A stretch of 64,000 nucleotides of DNA, taken from Pohlia nutans. Taxonomy: Eukaryota > Streptophyta > Bryopsida > Bryales > Mniaceae. The notes under the pieces were generated by a model. That model worked only from the letters and a program-made list of their open reading frames with translations, made no database searches and had not been told where the DNA came from. The stretch lies in NCBI GenBank assembly GCA_022496805.1, contig CM040087.1, positions 29,536,253 through 29,600,252 of the forward strand, written 5' to 3'. Numbering within the stretch: the first letter of the stretch is position 1; every line of letters begins with the position of its first letter. The translations under genes were made by a program, and so were the position numbers. Of this stretch, positions 59,200-64,000 are shown piece by piece.

Positions 59200-61559
59200 C
59201 GTAGACTCCGACTCGCGCCACCGAGCGGGGGAGTGAGCTCGCTCCCAGCGGCAGAGCCACAATCTCATCGTCACGATTACGCGGCACGGATCTCGCATTT
59301 TCTCTTGCGCTTTCCAACGAGCTCTCGATCGTCCGATTTGGAAATTTCTGCGATTTTTGGTGAATTTTCCAGTGAGGTTGGAGTCGTTCTAGGGGTTGGA
59401 ACGGATTGGCGGTGTCAAAGCTCTATTGCTGTTGCGGCGGGAGGCTGTTTCCTCGCTTGCGTGATTCGAAACTTGATTGATTGTTTGGAGTTCATCGAGG
59501 AGCTTGCTTCTTGCGGTTGTTCAACGTCGTGGGATTATGGAGCTCTGGGGCATTGGATTTCTCACGTTGCCCCGCCCGTATTGTTCGTCGTCGCTACTCT
59601 CCCCATCGGTACCTATTCTCTTTCTTGTTGCCCCGTCCATGTGGTTCTATTCTCCTCAGCGGTTTCTTTTAGCGCAAATTCGGTCTCCTTTGCGGTGTTT
59701 TTGAATTGACATTGGGAGGGGTTGAGTGAACGGGTGTATCACGGAAAGCATGAGTCACAGAGTCCGAGATTCGTCGATCCTCATTCAAAATGGTGATTCG
59801 TGCAGAGTCAACATAAACCCTAATTTGTTATTTATGTTGAGGAGGATTTTTCATACTTTACAGTTTTTGGTTTGTGGAGACGGAATTGACGCCTGAAAGT
59901 TTTCGAGTTAATTCAATTGCCAGACTGAGACTCTTGTCGTTCTCTACGCGAGAAATATATCAATCTTTGGTGTAGGACATGAGTTTCTTGACAATGCGTT
60001 CAGTGTTGATATCTTGTCACGCGTGGCCTTTGTGCATGTTCTTGCTGTTTCGCTAATTATTTCCATCCACATTCACATACTGCTGAGAGCGCAATCCTGT
60101 TTAAGGGTGAAGAAGGGTGATTATTGTATTTCAATAAATTTCTGCTGCTCCGTGATTTTGTGCAGATTGTGCCAATCTTTGTGGCAAACGTAATCTACTG
60201 GCAGTGCGAGTATTCCTAGGTCAAAGCACTCCATCCATAAGTTAATTTTGGTCAATTTTTTTTGGGAATGTCTATGTGTGGAAGCTAGTATATGTCACTA
60301 CTCAGTCTAGGGTTCCGATTGCAAAATTTAACAGGGCTAGAGATATGCTTGTTTGGCGTCCTCTTTAACCTCGTAGTGCCTCAGCAAAAAATACAAATTG
60401 AAGTTAGTAATTGATTACAGGAACTTCTAAAACATATTCTCTGTCGTTACCAATTGTAAGGTATGCTTCCTGATTTTATTGCTACATTTACTTGCAATTC
60501 TTGAAGCTTATTAAATATTTTATTTCCACTTCAATAGAAATGGAAGCACCAATTTTGGCACTTAGGGTTTAATACTTCCAACTGCCGTGACGCACGTAGT
60601 TCTTGAGAGATTTTGGTATCTAGGGTTTTGGCTGCGCTTGATTTCTAGGACCTATCAGTAATTGACCTCAGAATTGAAGATCCACTTAGTCTCTTCTTCT
60701 GAGGAATTACGGGTTGACGGCCATCAAACGCAACCATCGATGAGCGAATGTTCGATCGAGTTTGCCTTCTGCTACAGCGAGCGTATCCAATTTCGGACAC
60801 CGCAATCGCAAGCCACATAATTCACCTGAAACTTATGATGGATTGAAATGCACCTGATTGATTAGGGTTTTCTTCAGAAGGAAGCTTGAGTACAGATGTG
60901 GAAGTCAGCATGAGAGAAGAAACACGGGAGTCTTCTCATAGTTCTGAGCATGTGTTATGGTGTGCAGATTACCGATCGTGGAATGATAGGCCTATGTGCA
61001 ATGAGGTCCAACATGGCGCATCGATACTTGGCCTCTTTGAGATTTACGTCGAGTGTAGTGGAATATGGCCTCTACACGGGGTCTCTTTTCGGGGGCTAGG
61101 GAACTGGCTACATCTCACCGCATTTTAGATGTAGGGTCTCGATGGGACCCTCGTCGCACTTACCCGTGACATTGACTTGCTTTTAGTGTAGAATGTACTG
61201 AGTTTGCTATCTTTATCCTCCTCCTTCTCTTCTCATTCCATCAAGTTGTTCATTCTTTATCTCTCATCCGAGCTATTGTGCGTCATCGTTTGTGGAAGCC
61301 ACCCATAGATCTGTTGTAACAGGCTGTGAATTAGCTTTGTACAGTTGGAACCTGATTCTTGTACATAGGCCCTTGGTGCTTGGCAGGCATCTGTCCCAAG
61401 GATCGCGTGTTGGTGTAGAATTTTCTCATTATGGGGTACATTTGTCGTAAGCTCTTTGGGGAGAATGTTTTTGGGGTGTTTTGGAGAGGCGATTTTATGA
61501 GAGATTCGGAATTGTGTGTAGGGGCATGAGAGGCAGTTAGTTTCAGTTTGATCTAGTGA
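59200..61559 (+). other. Long leader or promoter region of the Integrator subunit gene
   Basis: Composition from 59200 is that of transcribed DNA. Two open frames (59092-59709, 205 residues; 60886-61128, 80 residues) carry no recognisable domain. AGGGTTT words occur near 60565, 60620 and 60865. I read the interval as 5' untranslated exons and introns. Confidence 0.4.
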
Positions 61560-64000
61560 ATGTCACCAATGGGGATGACTAGCCAGGCTCCGGCTGCAGC
61601 CATGTCGGTGTCCAAGCTGATGCAAAGGCATTCATTTGAAAGTCCGACAGAGCTCGAGAAGGAGTTGCAGCAAGCGCATGCCAGCCTTCAATCACTGCTG
61701 ACGCCACCATACAACGTGTCACACTCGACGGCGAATACCCCCCTGCTGCCCCAGGCGCTTTTGTATGCCATCTTGACGAGCCAAGCGCCTGCTGCTTCTT
61801 CGTACCTTCACCATTTGACAGCCCTGACGACCATCACAGGAGACGGTTACACTCCTTTTGTGGCGGTGATATTGCGACTGGTGAACGAGTGTTATCCCAA
61901 GCTTCTGGAGCAGCCCCGAGTTCAAGTTCTGTGGCTGCTGAGGCAGCTAATAACGTACAATGCCGCTGACATTGACAACCTCTGTATAACACTTCTACGG
62001 CAGGTGCGTCGGATATTCTCTCACGCGCACCTTTCCTTGTTTGGTTACAGCGATGATTTGGAGGTAGACCGATTGGTGAAATTGCTGAACCCCCGAGTCC
62101 CAGGCAGTCTGAAAATGGAAAGCCCACTTTGGGCTAGTAATGGTCTGGATTATGGAACCGCTGAGAACATATTTCTATCGTTCAGAATGTCGGGTCTGAG
62201 TTACTCTCTGTACTGGTATATATTTTGTTAGCTTTTGTCGAAGGTTCCTAAACGATTCACTTGAAGTCATGTAGATGTGGATCCGGCCAGCTTTGGCCAT
62301 CGGGGGAGTCGGGGGTTGATGTTGCATTTGTGTCGTTTGAGCGATGTTGTGTTGTTGATGCCGTGAGTTTGTCTCGAATCGTGTGACAGATCGCGGGTGG
62401 AGATTTAAGCAGTGGGAACGTTTGGTTGGCTAGCCAGCTGCTGGATGTGATGCTGGGTTATGAGCAATGGCTGTACGAGAAACCGCATCTGTTCACGATG
62501 GCTCTATATACGTACTTGCGACTCCTGGCAGATCACACGGTGGGAAAACCTGCAGGTTTGAACGAACTGAAACAGAGAGAAATAGCGTTCTGTACGAAAG
62601 TTCTCCGCGAGAGGTTCCAGGATTGCCTGATGATCGGGCGTGACCTGATTCGTCTACTTCAGGATGTGGCCCTTGTCCCGGAATTCGAAGTGGTTTGGCG
62701 GGACTTGCTGTCGAATCCAGGGGTATTCAAGGCCCCGGGTTTCACAGACATCGGACAGCTGTATGTCATGAGAACCCCGACGCGGTACTTGGCATCCAGA
62801 GTGACTCCGGACATGGAGATCCAGATCAAGTTCATGCTGACAAGCGTTCGGATGGGGAGCCAGCGGAGATACCAAACATGGTTTGCCCAGCGGTATCTGT
62901 TCACCCCGGAGAGCGAGACTTTGGTGTGCGACTTGATTCGGTTCATTTGCTGCGCGATCCACCCAACGAACCAGATTTTGCAGTCGGATATTTGTCCGCG
63001 GTGGGCTATCGTGGGTTGGCTGATGAAGTGCTGCAAAAGCAACCACGTAGAAGCAAATGCGAAGCTGGCGTTGTTTTACGACTGGTTGTTCTTCAGCAAG
63101 AGCGAGAACATCATGAACATAGAGCCCGCCATCCTACTGACGGTGCACTCTATCCCGAAGTACGTAGACATGACGAACTCCCTTTTGGAGTTCCTGTTTC
63201 TATTGGTCGAGAACTATGACCCGGTTCGGCGTGAGTTGATCCTGAAGGGTGTGACAGCATCCATCGACATTCTTGTTGGCAAGGGTGTGGTACGGTCACT
63301 GGAACCTCTGTCAGCGTCGCATCTAGTGTCCCCTGCTCTTCGTGAGAAGTTGAGTGGTTATTTCCCATCTTACTGTAAGCCAGATACAGGAGAGGCACCG
63401 AGGCAGTTTAGAGCTGAGGCAGCGGTAATGGATGGCAGTGGCAAAGTGGGTGGCATGGTAAGTTATGTACCTGGTGGTGGAGATGGGCAGTCGTCGCCTG
63501 GTGCTGCCCTGGGTTGGGAAACATCCGGTGTGAGTTTGGACGAGTCGAAGCCCGGCGATGTTGGAGAGAGCACAAATAGGAAGAGAAGACGTACAGGTGA
63601 GGCTCTTTTCCATTCGGCTTGTACAGGATCAGCTTTGGCATGGTTGGATGGGAAGGGTGAGGTTACAGACGAGATTAGGTCGTCTTTGGTTGAACCGACC
63701 TTGTACTACGCCCCTTTTGATAGGTTTGGTAGGATGTGAGGGACACTGATTGCACAGGAAGTGACTTGATGGTGTGGGAATGCCAGAATTGGCGACTTCT
63801 GCGCTGATTCTTGTCACAACCACACTTGTGTCAGGCATCACTCTCACCAGTTTTCTTACATCGCGTGGAAGAGAAGTGTGGTAACGTGCTGTATTGTGGG
63901 GTTAATGACATGTTCATCCTTTGTGCTCACAGGTACGTCGGAGGCTGTAGTTTCAGAAGTTCAAGTGCTGATTGACGGGCTGACGGAAGCTTTGACGAAG
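61560..64000 (+). CDS. INTS3: Integrator complex subunit 3, N-terminal part (runs off the window)
   Basis: Exons 61560-62003, 62390-63596 and 63933 onward, with consistent phases. Exon 1 ends NLCITLLRQ at CAG/GTGCGT and joins IAGGDLSSGNVWLA, matching the QIAGGD and NIWLA run of animal INTS3. Exon 2 continues with YEQWLYEKP, LRERFQDCLMIGRDLIRLL, TPDMEIQIKFMLTSV, RYQTWFAQRYL, CDLIRFICC, HPTNQILQSDICPRWAI and AKLALFYDWLFFS with SENIMNIEPAIL. It then turns low in conservation and ends KRRRTG. Exon 3 reads SEAVVSEVQVLIDGL. Integrator processes snRNA 3' ends and controls promoter-proximal termination. INTS3 is also part of the SOSS single-strand-DNA complex. Open frame continuing past 62003 is intronic. 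At least 570 residues are present; the animal protein is about 1040, so the rest lies beyond the window. Confidence 0.93.

Noticed and set aside
59092..59709. 205-residue + strand frame as a separate gene
   Set aside because: It begins upstream of the TATA motif, has no domain and overlaps several other frames; more likely leader DNA.
62004..62231. Continuation of INTS3 exon 1 to the stop at 62231
   Set aside because: Joining at the only later donor gives a stop codon or a lost motif, while the donor at 62004 restores the conserved QIAGGD run.

Overview
The window is nuclear DNA of a green plant. Genes have GT-AG introns, and several 5' regions carry telo-box motifs (AAACCCTAA). The proteins are plant-like: a galacturonosyltransferase of the GAUT11 type, a WRINKLED1/AP2-type double-AP2 factor and a plant-type gankyrin. 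GC-rich exons sit in AT-rich, transposon-packed intergenic DNA with long leaders. This suggests a bryophyte, a lycophyte or another early-diverging streptophyte rather than a flowering plant. The species cannot be named from the sequence.

Gene layout: PSMD10/gankyrin-like gene (8812-9552, +); double-AP2 factor (12172-10427, -), convergent with it; small secreted cysteine-containing protein (14707-15183, +); 40S ribosomal protein S18 (22382-21314, -); GAUT11-like GT8 enzyme in six exons (25654-29756, +); weak candidate small membrane protein (36139-36519, +); unrecognised gene with six phase-consistent exons (43024-38854, -); 3' fragment of a LINE (about 45724-44698, -); MERIT40/BABAM1-like gene in four exons (53131-50779, -); first part of Integrator subunit 3 (61560 to the window end, +). 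These genes are not an operon or pathway. They are independent housekeeping or regulatory genes (proteasome, ribosome, pectin synthesis, DNA-damage and deubiquitination scaffold, snRNA processing) separated by transposon-rich spacers.

The striking content is between the genes. More than twenty short non-autonomous elements are bounded by TTAA and have termini of the form TTAA-CCCCTAAA or TTAA-CCCTTTR with the inverse at the far end. They form at least seven sequence families, each with a characteristic length (588, about 576, 550 and about 225 bp for the best defined). The TTAA target and the CCY-rich ends point to the piggyBac superfamily, which is not a usual component of flowering-plant genomes. 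Several abut and share one TTAA, several are nested, and one pair (6473-7022 and 45779-46328) is near-identical. Other elements present are Stowaway-type MITEs (CTCCCTCCGTCCC ends, TA target), Harbinger/Tourist-like MITEs (3-bp targets), long fold-back elements and short tandem repeats. No transposase gene was found. All exon boundaries were placed by eye from splice signals, reading phase and remembered family sequence, not from transcripts.
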